Shown here one piece after another: positions 37,165 to 46,954 of a stretch of DNA of 64,000 nt (position 1 is its first letter; each line of letters starts with the position of its first letter). Location of the stretch: positions 763,786-827,785 of the forward strand of contig CAWEZX010000006.1 in the NCBI GenBank assembly GCA_963813555.1, given 5' to 3'. A program made the translations under genes and the position numbers. The notes under the pieces were generated by a model. The model did no database searches. It saw nothing but the letters and a program-made list of their open reading frames with translations, and had not been told where the DNA came from. Origin of the DNA: Roseiarcus sp963813555 (GTDB lineage: Bacteria > Pseudomonadota > Alphaproteobacteria > Rhizobiales > Beijerinckiaceae).

Positions 37165-38124
37165 ATGCTCGCGCGCACCGCCGACAATCTGTTCTGGCTC
37201 GCCCGCTCGATGGAGCGGGCGGACTACATCGCCCGCACCATCGAGGCGACGCTGAGACTTGAATACCTGCCGAAGACCGACTGCGAGCAGGTCGGCGAGT
37301 GGGAGGGCGCGCTCAATGCCGCCGGCGCCCATGAGAGCTTCGTCGAGAAGCATGGCGAGCTTAGCGAAGAGGCCGCGGTTGAATACCTGACCTTCGACCT
37401 CGCCAACTCCTCCTCGATCCGCAATTGCCTGGAGAACGCGCGCGCCGCGGGACGCGCCGTGCGCACCGCGCTGACCGCCGAGACCTGGACGGCGATCAAC
37501 GACGCTTGGCTCGAGCTCAAGCGATTCGAGACCAGCCGGCGCGTCAACCGCGCGCTTGGCCGCGAGGAGTTGATGCGCTTTCTCGACTACGTGAAGAAGG
37601 CCTCGCTCGATTTTGACGGCGCGTGCTATCGCACGATGCTGCGCAACGACGCCTATTGGTTCAACCGGCTTGGTATCTTCGTCGAGCGGGCCGACAACAC
37701 GGCGCGCCTGCTCGACGTCAAATATCATTTACTCCTGCCCTCGACCGAGACGGTCGGCGGCCCGCTCGACTATTTTCAATGGGTGGCGATCCTGCGCGCG
37801 GTTTCGGCGGCCACCGCCTATCACTGGGTCTATCGCGACCGCGTGAAGCCGTGGCTGATCGCCGACCTTCTGATTCTGAAGCCGGCGATGCCGCGCTCCC
37901 TCATCTCCTGCTACGAGAGCATCGACGGCGCGCTCGACGCGCTCGCCCGCGACGACGGGCGCAGCGGCCTCGCCCAGCGCCAGGCGCGGACGATGTACGC
38001 CAAGCTCGAGCGTTCGAGCATGACGGAGATTTTCCAGGGCGGATTGCACGAGTTCATCACCGAATTCATCGAGGACAACGCGCGCCTCTCGAACACGATC
38101 TCTGATCAATATCTGTTCAACTAA
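37165..38124 (+). CDS. Alpha-E domain protein (DUF403)
   Basis: The 319-residue, all-helical protein starts MLARTADNLFWLARSMERADYIARTIE, the alpha-E signature with many conserved Arg/Glu pairs, and includes NRLGIFVERADNTARLLDVKY and FQWVAILRAVSAATAYHWVY. It follows the ATP-grasp gene by 6 bases. Proteins of this family always travel with the permuted ATP-grasp and a transglutaminase-like protein; they are thought to form a complex, but the reaction is not known. Confidence 0.9.
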   Translation: MLARTADNLFWLARSMERADYIARTIEATLRLEYLPKTDCEQVGEWEGALNAAGAHESFVEKHGELSEEAAVEYLTFDLANSSSIRNCLENARAAGRAVRTALTAETWTAINDAWLELKRFETSRRVNRALGREELMRFLDYVKKASLDFDGACYRTMLRNDAYWFNRLGIFVERADNTARLLDVKYHLLLPSTETVGGPLDYFQWVAILRAVSAATAYHWVYRDRVKPWLIADLLILKPAMPRSLISCYESIDGALDALARDDGRSGLAQRQARTMYAKLERSSMTEIFQGGLHEFITEFIEDNARLSNTISDQYLFN

Positions 38125-38145
38125 ACAGGCGGCGCGGATCCAATC

Positions 38146-38961
38146 ATGCTGATCAGGGTTTCGCACCAGATCATCCACCGCTTCGCCCCGCCGGCCCGCA
38201 CGGTCAACCAGATCCTCAGGCTGACGCCGCTCTCCTTGGACAGCCAGTACGTGCTGCGCTGGCGCCTCGTCGTTGACGCCGACGGCGCGCTGCGCGAGAC
38301 CGAGGACGCGCACGGCAACGCTGTCACCTCCTATTCCTATCACGGGCTCGTCGAGCGCCTGACGATATCGGCGGCCGGCGAGGTCGAGACCAGCGACGCG
38401 GCCGGCCTGGTCCGGGGCGCGGTCGAACGGCTGCCCACGGAAATGTACTTGCGCGACAGCCCGCTCGCCCATGTCAACGGGGCGCTGCGCGACTTCGCCG
38501 CCGAGGCGACCCAAGGCGCCGCCGACCCTCTCGATTCGATGCACCGGCTGATGGCCGCGCTGCATGAGGCCTTGCCCTATCATCCCGACGAGAAGGACGC
38601 CGCCGGCTCCGCGATCGAAACCTTCGCGCTCAGGCGAGGGCGGGCGCGCGACTTCGCCCATATCTTCATCGCCTGCGCGCGCTGGCGCGGGGTTCCGGCC
38701 CGATTCGTCGCCGGTTATCGCGTCGACGACGGATCGGGCCAGCCAGGCGCGCATGAATGGGCGGAGGCCCATATTCCGGGCCTCGGCTGGGTCGCCTTCG
38801 ATTCCACTGCGCCGATATGCCCCGACGACCGCTATCTCCGCGTCGCGGTTGGCTTCGACGGTCAGGACGGCGCGATGGCGCGGACAGCCCACAGCGGCGG
38901 GGAAGAGAAGATCGAGACCGCGGTCCTGGTCGAGCAGGCGGGCGCGCAGAGCCAGGAATGA
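38146..38961 (+). CDS. Transglutaminase-like protein without the catalytic cysteine
   Basis: The 271-residue protein has the bacterial transglutaminase-like N-terminal domain (residues 1-85) and a papain-like core. The usual GVCQDFAH active-site text is GRARDFAH here (codons 38639-38662), so the cysteine is replaced by Ala. The His (GAHEWAEAHIPGLGW) and Asp (FDSTAPICPDDRY) positions are kept. It is third in the ATP-grasp operon, 21 bases after the alpha-E gene. It would bind, but not cleave or form, amide bonds by the normal route. Confidence 0.85.
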   Translation: MLIRVSHQIIHRFAPPARTVNQILRLTPLSLDSQYVLRWRLVVDADGALRETEDAHGNAVTSYSYHGLVERLTISAAGEVETSDAAGLVRGAVERLPTEMYLRDSPLAHVNGALRDFAAEATQGAADPLDSMHRLMAALHEALPYHPDEKDAAGSAIETFALRRGRARDFAHIFIACARWRGVPARFVAGYRVDDGSGQPGAHEWAEAHIPGLGWVAFDSTAPICPDDRYLRVAVGFDGQDGAMARTAHSGGEEKIETAVLVEQAGAQSQE

Positions 38962-39267
38962 GCGGGATTCGCTGCCAATCGGAAGCGTGTTTGCCGGCAT
39001 CCCGGCGCGCCTGGAGGGTGCCCTGACGTCCCGCACCGTCCAAAAGGCTGCAAGCCCGCAGCGTTGCGGCAAAGCCTCGGTCACGGCCGCGCCCCCAGAG
39101 TCAGGGGGCTGGCCAGGCGAAGACCGTGCGCTCGGTTGAATCCTCGGTTCCAGGACGGTATTAAGACCGCGGTGGTCTCAACTCAGCGGGCCTCGATGGC
39201 GTTCGGGAGGATAAGCGCGTTGGATCGTGGCGGCGACATTTCAGTCTTTGCTCGGGGAGGCGAGCGC
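38962..39267. other. Intergenic region, nothing recognised
   Basis: Some 306 bases separate the ATP-grasp operon and the DUF4239 gene. Open frames here are extensions of neighbours without motifs. The promoter of the DUF4239 gene is expected here but was not identified. Confidence 0.3.
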
Positions 39268-40026
39268 GTGAATCCCTTCGCCAGATCCCTGATCGTGGCC
39301 CTAATGACCTTCATCAGCGGACTCCTCGGCTTCTTCCTTCAATGGCTGCTGCCGGTTCAGGATGTCGCCGACGCGAAGGGCATGATCGGCTCGATCATCG
39401 GTCTCGTCACTTTGCTGCTGGCTCTGGTCCTCGGCCTGCTCGTATGGACGAGCTATGGCGTCTACACCAACCAGAACACGGAATCGCAGTCGCTGGGGCC
39501 GTTGCTTCTGAAGCTTGACTTCTCCCTTGAGCAATACGGGCCGGAAGCGGGCCGTGGCCGCGATTTGCTTCGGGCGGCGGTGGTGCGCGCGCGCAACCGC
39601 TTCTGGGGCGGGGGCGGTCGGGCGGACGGCGTATCGCCATATGCGCAGCTGCGAACCGACCTGCATGACATCATGGCCTTCTTCGCCACCCTCGAGCCCG
39701 CGACAGACCAACAGAAGCAGCTCATCATGACCGCCATGCCCGATTTCATGCACGTAGTCGAAAAGACACTGTTGATGACCCGTCAATTGGCCAATCCGGT
39801 GCCCAAGCTTCTCATTTTCGTGGTCATCGGATGGTCGGCGTTATTGTTCATGAGCTACGGATTGCTCGGCGCCTTTAACGCGCTCAGCGTCGCCATCGAG
39901 GCGCTTGGCTCGATCGCGGTCGCCAGCGCGGTCTATATGATTTTCGAGTTCAGCCAGCCCTATTCGGGGCTGTTCCGCATTTCGCCGGTCGGCGTCGACA
40001 ATTTGATCGCCGTGCTTGGCCGTTGA
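39268..40026 (+). CDS. DUF4239 membrane protein, paralogue 1
   Basis: From a GTG with GGGGAGGCGAG before it, the 252-residue protein has two N-terminal membrane helices (SLIVALMTFISGLLGFFLQWLL and IIGLVTLLLALVLGLLVW), a soluble middle domain with many Arg and Gln residues, and two C-terminal helices (LLIFVVIGWSALLFMSYGLL, and LGSIAVASAVYMIFEF) ending in the family text SQPYSGLFRIS. DUF4239 is distantly related to bestrophin channels. Function unknown. The frame is open upstream, but those residues lack character. Confidence 0.8.
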   Translation: MNPFARSLIVALMTFISGLLGFFLQWLLPVQDVADAKGMIGSIIGLVTLLLALVLGLLVWTSYGVYTNQNTESQSLGPLLLKLDFSLEQYGPEAGRGRDLLRAAVVRARNRFWGGGGRADGVSPYAQLRTDLHDIMAFFATLEPATDQQKQLIMTAMPDFMHVVEKTLLMTRQLANPVPKLLIFVVIGWSALLFMSYGLLGAFNALSVAIEALGSIAVASAVYMIFEFSQPYSGLFRISPVGVDNLIAVLGR

Positions 40027-40098
40027 AGGCGCAGCGCCGATCGCCTATGGCGCGTGTTCTGGCCGGCGAAGACCGGACCGGGCGAGGGAGATTGACGA

Positions 40099-41650
40099 AT
40101 GTATCCTGGTCAGCACGTCGTTCAACGCGCCGACCAGCCGGCCGTCATCATGGCGGGGTCAGGCGAGACCATCACTTATCGCGAACTGGAAGCGCGCAGC
40201 AATCGGCTCGCGCATCTCCTGCGCGCCGTCGGGCTTAAGCGGCTCGATCACTATGCCATCTTCCTGGAGAATCACCCGCGTTACGTCGAATGTTGCGCCG
40301 CGGGCGAGCGGTCCGGGCTCTATTACACCGCCATCAATTCGTTTCTGACCGCGGACGAACTCGCCTACATCGTCAACAACAGCCTTTCCAAAGTGCTCAT
40401 CACGTCCGAGGCGAAGCGCGAGGTCGCGATCGCGGCGCTGCGCGATTGCCCTAAGGTCGAGCTTTGTCTCATCGTCGACGGCCCCGGCGCGGGCGAGCGG
40501 GTCCGGAACCTCGGTGAGGCGACGGCTGAATTTCCTTCAACCCCGATCGCTGATGAGTCGTTGGGATCGGCGATGCTCTATTCCTCGGGCACGACCGGAA
40601 GACCCAAGGGGGTACTGCGGCCGCTGCCCGATCAGCCGCCGGCGCAAATGTTGAACGTCCTTGCCGCGCTTTCGAGAATGTTGCGGTTTCGCGAGGGCCA
40701 GATCTACCTCTCGCCCGCGCCGCTCTACCATTCCGCGCCATTGGCCGCTGTCAGCGTGACGATCAGGCATGGGGGAACGGTCATCGTCATGGAGCGATTT
40801 CGACCCGGAACGGTTCCTCGAGCTCGTCGAGAAACACCGCGTCACCCACACGCAGCTTGTGCCGACCATGTTCTCGCGGATGCTGAAACTGCCCGAAGAC
40901 GCGCGCCGGGCTCATGACCTTTCTTCGCTCGAGGTCGCCATTCACGCCGCCGCGCCCTGTCCGGTCCCGGTCAAGCAGGCGATGATCGACTGGTGGGGAC
41001 CGATCATCCTTGAATATTACGGGGCGACCGAAGGGCTCGGCTTCACCTTGTGCGACAGCGCCGAATGGCTTGCGCATCCGGGCACGATCGGAAAGGCGGT
41101 TTTCGGTGAGCTTCACGTGCTCGATGAGGTCATGCGTGAGGTCCCGACCGGCCAGATCGGCAAGCTCTGGTTCAACACCGCCTCGCCGTTCGAATATTTC
41201 GACGACCCAGCGAAGACGGCGGAAGCAAACTCGTCCGACCGCACAATGAGCACGGTCGGCGACATCGGCCATGTCGACGAGGACGGCTACGTCTATCTGA
41301 CCGACCGCGCGGCGTTCATGATCATATCGGGCGGCGTCAACATCTATCCGCAAGAGTGCGAGAACCTGCTCATCGCGCATCCGAAGGTCGTCGACGCCGC
41401 GGTGTTCGGCGCGCCCAATGAGGAAATGGGCGAGGAGGTGAAGGCGGTCGTGCAGCTCGCGCCGGGCTTCGCGCCCGGCGCCGAAATCGAGGCCGAGTTG
41501 ATCGCATTCTGCCGCGAACATCTCGCCCACCAGAAATGTCCGCGCTCGATCGATTTCGAGGCGGAGCTCCCGCGCCTGCCGACGGGTAAGCTGTACAAGG
41601 CCCCGTTGCGCGAACGCTATTGGAAGGGGCACAAGAGCGGCATTCTGTGA
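40099..41650 (+). pseudogene. Acyl-CoA synthetase (AMP-forming), one-base frameshift
   Basis: The N-terminal frame has ITYRELEARSNRLAH and the ATP loop YSSGTTGRPKGVLRP. Near 40798 (GCGATTTCG) one extra base throws it out of frame. The other frame carries on at FDPERFLELVEKHRVTHTQ with YYGATEGLGFTLC, GDIGHVDEDGYVYLTDR and the Lys in LPTGKLYKAPLRERY. Dropping one T restores a protein of about 516 residues. It would activate a fatty or aromatic acid as CoA thioester. Sequence error is possible. Confidence 0.85.
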
Positions 41651-41699
41651 GAAGCGAGACGCCGGTCGTTGATCCCGGCGCGTGAGAGATTGCGGCGGA

Positions 41700-42494
41700 C
41701 TACCGCATCATGTCGGCCAGCGCGCCACGCATCGATGCGCTGGAAATGCCGAACAGGCCTCCGTACGGTTCGTCCAGGTCCTTGATCACCAGCACCGCGG
41801 CGCTAACCGAGAGTGCGCAAAGCGCAATGACCGTGACGATCATCGGGTTGGGCGCGGCAGTGAGACCGAAACTGCCGAAGAGGATGGCCAGCCAGAAGAC
41901 CAGCACCCAATAAAACGGCGTCGAGATCGACTGGCGCAGTCCCTCGATCACCGCCCAGCGAGCCTCGATGAGATCGTGATAGTCTTGCACACAGGCGGTC
42001 ATCAGGCTCTCATGGAGCCGATCGGCTGGTTGGAGCGAGCGGGTCTTTAACCCGACGTTGTTCATGAGCGAGGCGAGGACCGGATTTTCGCCGGTGCGGG
42101 CCATCTTGGAGACGTCGGGATAACTGACGTTGACCGGCGGCGGCTCATTTGGCCAAGTGCTGGCGATCACTGCGGCGACATAGGCGCGCAGTTGCTCCCG
42201 GATCGGAGCCGTCTCGGCCCCATAGTCGCGCAGACATCGGTCCATCTGGGCAAGCTCGCCAGCGTAGTGGCCGCGCGCGTTGTAGGCGGTATCGAAGCCC
42301 GCCTTGACCGAGGTCGTCAGCAGGCCGAGCACGATCGCTATGAAGGTCACGAGAAGGCTGATCACCAGCTGCACGAGCCCGATCGATTCAGCCGACCTGT
42401 GCCGTTCGGGTAGACGCGAGTGGACAAAAAATCCGATCGCCGCGCTCGCGCACAAAATGGCCATCAACAGCAACGTGGACCAAAGGTTCTGCAT
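41700..42494 (-). CDS. DUF4239 membrane protein, paralogue 2
   Basis: The 264-residue protein (start MQNLWSTLLLMAILCASAAI) shows the same plan as the protein at 39268: two N-terminal helices (the second IGLVQLVISLLVTFIAIVLG), a soluble domain (GELAQMDRCLRDYG, ESLMTACVQDYHDLIEARWAV) and two C-terminal helices before LDEPYGGLFGISS. It faces the broken acyl-CoA synthetase gene tail to tail. Role unknown. Confidence 0.8.
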   Translation of the reverse strand: MQNLWSTLLLMAILCASAAIGFFVHSRLPERHRSAESIGLVQLVISLLVTFIAIVLGLLTTSVKAGFDTAYNARGHYAGELAQMDRCLRDYGAETAPIREQLRAYVAAVIASTWPNEPPPVNVSYPDVSKMARTGENPVLASLMNNVGLKTRSLQPADRLHESLMTACVQDYHDLIEARWAVIEGLRQSISTPFYWVLVFWLAILFGSFGLTAAPNPMIVTVIALCALSVSAAVLVIKDLDEPYGGLFGISSASMRGALADMMR

Positions 42495-42667
42495 TGCGCT
42501 CTCTTGGCGGCGGCGACGGCGCATGCTCCGATGGGAATCGCGCGCGCGCAAGCCCAGCGCCTCTGGCGCGCCGCGTGGTAGGTCCCCGGTCGAATTCGGG
42601 CGATGGGAACAATGCCGCTCGCGGCCAAAAGAGTTCCGCTCCGTCCGGGAAGCGATCACCGAAAGGA

Positions 42668-43255
42668 TCAGGCCGCGTCGCGGGGAAACTGCGTCTGGGC
42701 GATGTGGCTGTAGGTGCGCCCTTGCGCCAGGAGTTCGCCGTGGCGCCCGCGCTCGCCGACGCGGCCGCGGTCGAGGACGCAAATTTCATCGGCTTGCGCC
42801 ACCGTCGACAGCCGGTCGGCGATGACGATCGTCGTGCGCCCTTCGCAAAGCGGGCGCAGCGCTTTCTGGATCGCCTGTTCGGATTCGGAATCGAGCGCCG
42901 AGGTCGCTTCATCCAGCAGGATGATCGGCGCGTCCTTGAGGAAGGCGCGGGCGATGGCGACGCGCTGACGCTGCCCCCCGGACAGCTGCATGCAATGCTC
43001 GCCGCACGGCGAATCGTAGCCGCGTTCGAAGCCCATGATGAAATCGTGCGCGTAGGCCGCCTTGGCGGCGGCGATGATCTCGTCGTTGCTCGCGCCCGGC
43101 CGGCCCCATCGCGATGTTGTCGCGCACCGAACCCTTGAACAGGAATTCTCCTGGGCGACATAGGCGATCTTTTGGCGCAGCGACGCGAGGCTGACGGTCG
43201 AGATGTCGGCGCCGTCGCACAGAATCTGCCCCGATCCGACCTCCTAGAGGCGCAG
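42668..43255 (-). pseudogene. ABC transporter ATPase, 3' remnant
   Basis: The end of an ABCB-type exporter subunit: frame pieces read KIAYVAQE-like and GSVRDNIAMG (Q-loop region), then after a shift AAYAHDFIMGFERGYDS, the ABC signature LSGGQRQRVAIARAFLK, Walker B IILLDEATSALD and the His-switch region up to ADRLSTVAQADEI. The membrane domain and Walker A are absent, and the remnant stops 12 bases from the PPK2 gene, as if the rest was replaced. Confidence 0.85.
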
Positions 43256-43266
43256 GCGCTGGCAAA

Positions 43267-44118
43267 TCAGGCCTCTTTTCCGCCCTTAGCTTGCTCAACG
43301 GCGGCATGGTACTTACGCTTTATATCCGCAAGGTTAACCGACGGCGGCGGGAAGGCGAGGTCGAGATCGGCCATGGCGTCAGCGATGATCTGCGATACAG
43401 CGACATTGCGAAACCACTTGTGGTTCGAGGGTATCACGTACCACGGCGCCTCGGCCGTGCTGGTTGCGCGCATCGCGTCCTCGAACGCGTCGGTGTAATC
43501 GTCCCACAATTCGCGTTCCGAATAGTCGGACCCGCTGATCTTCCAATTGCGGGTCGGGTCATCGAGGCGTTGAGCAAAGCGAGCGAGCTGCTCTTCCTTG
43601 CTGATATGGAGGAAGAACTTGAGGATCGTGGTTCCCGATTCGGCGAGCATGGCTTCGAAGTCGCAAATATGCTCGTACCGGCGGGTCCATGTGCTCTTGT
43701 CGATGAGCTTGTGGACCCGCGTCACGAGGACATCCTCGTAGTGCGACCGGTTGAAAATGACGATTTCCCCGCGTTTTGGAGCTTGGGCGTGGATGCGCCA
43801 GAGAAAGTCGTGCGCGAGTTCGACCGGGGTCGGCTGCTTGAAGCTGGCGACGCCTACGCCCTGCGGATTGACGCCGCTGAACACATGCTTGATCGTGCCG
43901 TCCTTGCCGCCGGCGTCCATCGCCTGCAAGACCACGAGGACGGAGTGTTTGTGCTCCGCGTAGAGAAGGGCCTGCCGGCGGGCGAGCTCCTTGAGATAAT
44001 GTTCGGTCTCCTCCTTGGCCGCCGCGTCGGATTCGTGCTTGCCCGTATAGGACGGATCTATTTTGTTCAACCGGACCTTCTGGTCCAGTTTGACGCGGAA
44101 CTGTTTACGATAGTCCAA
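43267..44118 (-). CDS. ppk2: Polyphosphate kinase 2 family protein
   Basis: The 283-residue enzyme moves phosphate between polyphosphate and nucleotides. Walker A is AMDAGGKDGTIKHVF, the Walker B-like segment is IFNRSHYEDVLVTRVH, and the lid module with Arg residues is ARFAQRLDDPTRNWK. A single domain of this length fits PPK2 enzymes that phosphorylate AMP or ADP; which of the two cannot be told from sequence by eye. It is a monocistronic gene on the minus strand. Confidence 0.93.
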   Translation of the reverse strand: MDYRKQFRVKLDQKVRLNKIDPSYTGKHESDAAAKEETEHYLKELARRQALLYAEHKHSVLVVLQAMDAGGKDGTIKHVFSGVNPQGVGVASFKQPTPVELAHDFLWRIHAQAPKRGEIVIFNRSHYEDVLVTRVHKLIDKSTWTRRYEHICDFEAMLAESGTTILKFFLHISKEEQLARFAQRLDDPTRNWKISGSDYSERELWDDYTDAFEDAMRATSTAEAPWYVIPSNHKWFRNVAVSQIIADAMADLDLAFPPPSVNLADIKRKYHAAVEQAKGGKEA

Positions 44119-44228
44119 GGCCTCAAGCCTCCTGCCGCCGCGTTCAAAACGCGGGCCCGGCTCGATTGTGATAATAAAATGAGCGCCAAATCAACTTGCC
44201 TGCGTAAGGGATGGGTCCGGATCGAGCG

Positions 44229-45245
44229 ATGAACATCACAATCATCGGGGCCGGGGCGATCGGCGGCCAAATCGCGGCCAAGCTCGCCGCGGCGGGCGAG
44301 AGCGTGCAGGTCGTGGCGCGTGGCGAACATCTGAAGGCGATCCGCGAACGCGGCCTTGTGCTCAAGGAGAACGGCGAGGAGATCGTCGCGCGCGTGGAAG
44401 CCACGGATCGCATCGCCGAGGCGAGCGGCGCGGACCTCATCGTGCTCGCGGTCAAGGCGCACCAGCTCGCGCCGATCGCAGCCGACGTCGCCTCGATCGT
44501 CAAGCCGGCGACAACGGTCATGACGACGCAAAACGGCATACCCTGGTGGTATTTCTTCAAGCACGGCGGACATCATGAAGGCGTTCGGCTGGAGAGCGTC
44601 GATCCCGGGGGCGTGATCGCGAGCCATTTGCCGATCGACGCAATTATCGCCGCCATCATCTATCAGGCGGCGGAGATCGAAAGCCCCGGAATCATCCGGC
44701 ACATTGAAGGCAATCGCTTGCCGCTGGCCGAGATCGACGGCCAAAAGACCGAGCGCATCGCGGCCCTGTCCGAGCTGTTCACGCGGGCGGGCTTCAAATC
44801 ACCGGCGCTGAGCGACGTGCGCACCGAGATCTGGACGAAGCTCTGGGGCAATCTGACCTTCAATCCCGTGAGCGCTCTGAGTCATGCGACGCTCGAAGAC
44901 ATCTGCCGATTCGCGCCGACCCGTGCGCTTGCGGCCGCGATGATGCGGGAAGCGCAAGCGGTCGGCGAAGCGTTCGGCATTCGCTTCCGTCTCAGCGTCG
45001 AAAAGCGCATCGCCGGGGCCGAGAGCATCGGCGCGCACAAGACCTCGATGCTGCAGGACATCGAGCACGGCCGCGCGACCGAGATCGACGCGCTCTTGGG
45101 CTCAGTCATTGAACTCGCTCGCCTTGCCAATGTCGCGACCCCGCATCTTGACGCGGTCTATGCGGTGACAAAGCTTCTCAGCGAGACGGTCGCACGCAGC
45201 AAGGGCGGATTGTCGCTCACGTCGCCAGAGCCCATTCGGAGTTGA
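44229..45245 (+). CDS. panE: 2-dehydropantoate 2-reductase (ketopantoate reductase)
   Basis: The 338-residue enzyme reduces ketopantoate to pantoate with NADPH in vitamin B5/CoA synthesis. Evidence: the N-terminal NADP loop ITIIGAGAIGGQIAAKLA, the Lys in VLAVKAHQL, QNGIPWW, KLWGNLTFNPVSALSHATLE and the late SMLQDIEHGRATEIDALLGSVIELA. The start at 44229 puts the dinucleotide loop at the N-terminus. The gene ends just before an AMP-ligase gene with which it probably forms an operon. A paralogue with another 2-keto acid substrate is also possible. Confidence 0.88.
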   Translation: MNITIIGAGAIGGQIAAKLAAAGESVQVVARGEHLKAIRERGLVLKENGEEIVARVEATDRIAEASGADLIVLAVKAHQLAPIAADVASIVKPATTVMTTQNGIPWWYFFKHGGHHEGVRLESVDPGGVIASHLPIDAIIAAIIYQAAEIESPGIIRHIEGNRLPLAEIDGQKTERIAALSELFTRAGFKSPALSDVRTEIWTKLWGNLTFNPVSALSHATLEDICRFAPTRALAAAMMREAQAVGEAFGIRFRLSVEKRIAGAESIGAHKTSMLQDIEHGRATEIDALLGSVIELARLANVATPHLDAVYAVTKLLSETVARSKGGLSLTSPEPIRS

Positions 45246-45250
45246 AGACC

Positions 45251-46768
45251 ATGAGCGCGGATCGCACCTTGAGAGGCCTCATCGCATCGGGGCGTGATGA
45301 CGCGGTCGCCATCGCCGCGCATGAGGCGCCGCCGCTGACCTACGCCGCGTTACGCGCGCTCATCGATCGCACCATCCGGTCGCTGAACGATCTCGGAATC
45401 GGCCGCGGCGATCGGGTCGCCATCGTGCTGCCGAATGGACCCGAAATGGCGACGGCGTTTCTTTCCGTCGCGTCCGCGGCGGCCTCGGCGCCGCTCAATC
45501 CCGCCTATCGCCAGGACGAGTTCGAGTTCTACCTCGAGGACCTTAGGGCCAAGGCGCTGATCGTCGAAGCGGGCAGCGCATCGCCCGCGCTTCGCGCGGC
45601 TGGGAAGCTCGGCGTTGCGCTCATCACCCTGACTCCGAAACCGCAAGCCGGCGCCGGCGCGTTCCGGCTTTCCGGCCCGGCGACGGGCGCCGCGGCCCGG
45701 CCCGGTCTCGCCGAAGCGGAGGACGTGGCGCTCATCCTGCACACCTCTGGCACCACCTCGCGGCCGAAGATCGTGCCGCTTCGCCATGCCAACATTTGGA
45801 CCTCGGCCTGCAACATCGCAGCCTCGCTCGAGCTTTCGGCCAATGACCGCGCGCTCAACGTGATGCCCCTGTTTCACATTCACGGGCTGATCGCCGGCCT
45901 CTCCGCGCCGCTCTCGCGAGGCGGGGCTATCTTCTGCACGCCTGGGTTCAACGCGCTCAAATTCTTCGCCGAAATGGAGGAGGCCAAGCCCACTTGGTAC
46001 ACGGCGGTGCCGACCATGCATCAGACGATCCTGACCCGCGCCGGGCGAAACAAGGAGGTCATCGCCCGTCATCCGCTGCGCTTCGTGCGCTCCTCATCGT
46101 CGTCGCTGCCGCCGACTGTCATCGGCGAACTCGAGGCGGTTTTCAAATGCCCGGTCATCGAGGCTTACGGGATGACGGAAGCGACGCATCAGATGGCGGC
46201 CAATCCTCTCAACGGAATCCGCAAGCCCGGGTCGGTTGGCGTCGCCGCGGGTCCCGAGATCGCGATCATGGACGAAGCAGGGCGGCTGCTCGGCCGGGGG
46301 GAGACCGGCGAGGTCGTCATTCGCGGCGACAGCGTCACCGCTGCTTACGAGAACAATCCGAAGGCGAACGGCGAGGCGTTCGTCAACGGCTGGTTCCGCA
46401 CCGGCGATCAGGGCGTCATCGACGCCGACGGCTATCTCTCGCTCACCGGACGGCTGAAGGAGATCATCAATCGCGGCGGCGAGAAAATCTCGCCGCGCGA
46501 GGTCGACGAAGCCTTGATGGACCACCCCGCCGTCCTGCAGGCGGTGGCGTTCGCCGTCCCGCATCCGATGCTCGGCGAGGACGTCGGCGCGGCCGTGGTC
46601 TTGCGTGAGGGCGTGACGGCCACCGAACAGGAGCTTGCCGCGTTCCTCTCCCAACGCCTGGCGGCGTTCAAGACGCCGCGGAAAATCCTCTTCCTCGCCG
46701 AAATCCCCAAGGGCGCGACCGGCAAGCTTCAACGCATCGGGCTGGCGCAGAAGCTGGGATTGGCGTGA
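45251..46768 (+). CDS. AMP-dependent acyl-CoA synthetase/ligase (oxalate-CoA ligase-like)
   Basis: The 505-residue adenylating enzyme has the core motifs ILHTSGTTSRPKIVPL, PLFHIHGL, EAYGMTEATHQM, GWFRTGDQGVIDADGYLSLTGR and the Lys in PKGATGKLQRIGL. Its short length and the HGLIAGLSAPLSRGG text are like plant and bacterial oxalyl-CoA synthetases, but the acid substrate is not proven. The ATG at 45251 has GGAGTTGAAG before it; a TTG overlapping the panE stop is an alternative start. It is transcribed with panE. Confidence 0.87.
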   Translation: MSADRTLRGLIASGRDDAVAIAAHEAPPLTYAALRALIDRTIRSLNDLGIGRGDRVAIVLPNGPEMATAFLSVASAAASAPLNPAYRQDEFEFYLEDLRAKALIVEAGSASPALRAAGKLGVALITLTPKPQAGAGAFRLSGPATGAAARPGLAEAEDVALILHTSGTTSRPKIVPLRHANIWTSACNIAASLELSANDRALNVMPLFHIHGLIAGLSAPLSRGGAIFCTPGFNALKFFAEMEEAKPTWYTAVPTMHQTILTRAGRNKEVIARHPLRFVRSSSSSLPPTVIGELEAVFKCPVIEAYGMTEATHQMAANPLNGIRKPGSVGVAAGPEIAIMDEAGRLLGRGETGEVVIRGDSVTAAYENNPKANGEAFVNGWFRTGDQGVIDADGYLSLTGRLKEIINRGGEKISPREVDEALMDHPAVLQAVAFAVPHPMLGEDVGAAVVLREGVTATEQELAAFLSQRLAAFKTPRKILFLAEIPKGATGKLQRIGLAQKLGLA

Positions 46769-46954
46769 GCGGCGTGGGGAGGAGCCGCGCGCGTCGCCTC
46801 CTGTCTGACGGAAGTGTCTCTTCAGACGCAGATAATGGAGCAGGGGCCGTTCATCGCGCTTCAGGGATCGGCTTCCGAACTCGATTCGTCGGTCGACCCG
46901 TCCGGCGTCGTTCGTCTAATCCATCGCTAAGGCGAGCGGCAGCCGGGACACATT

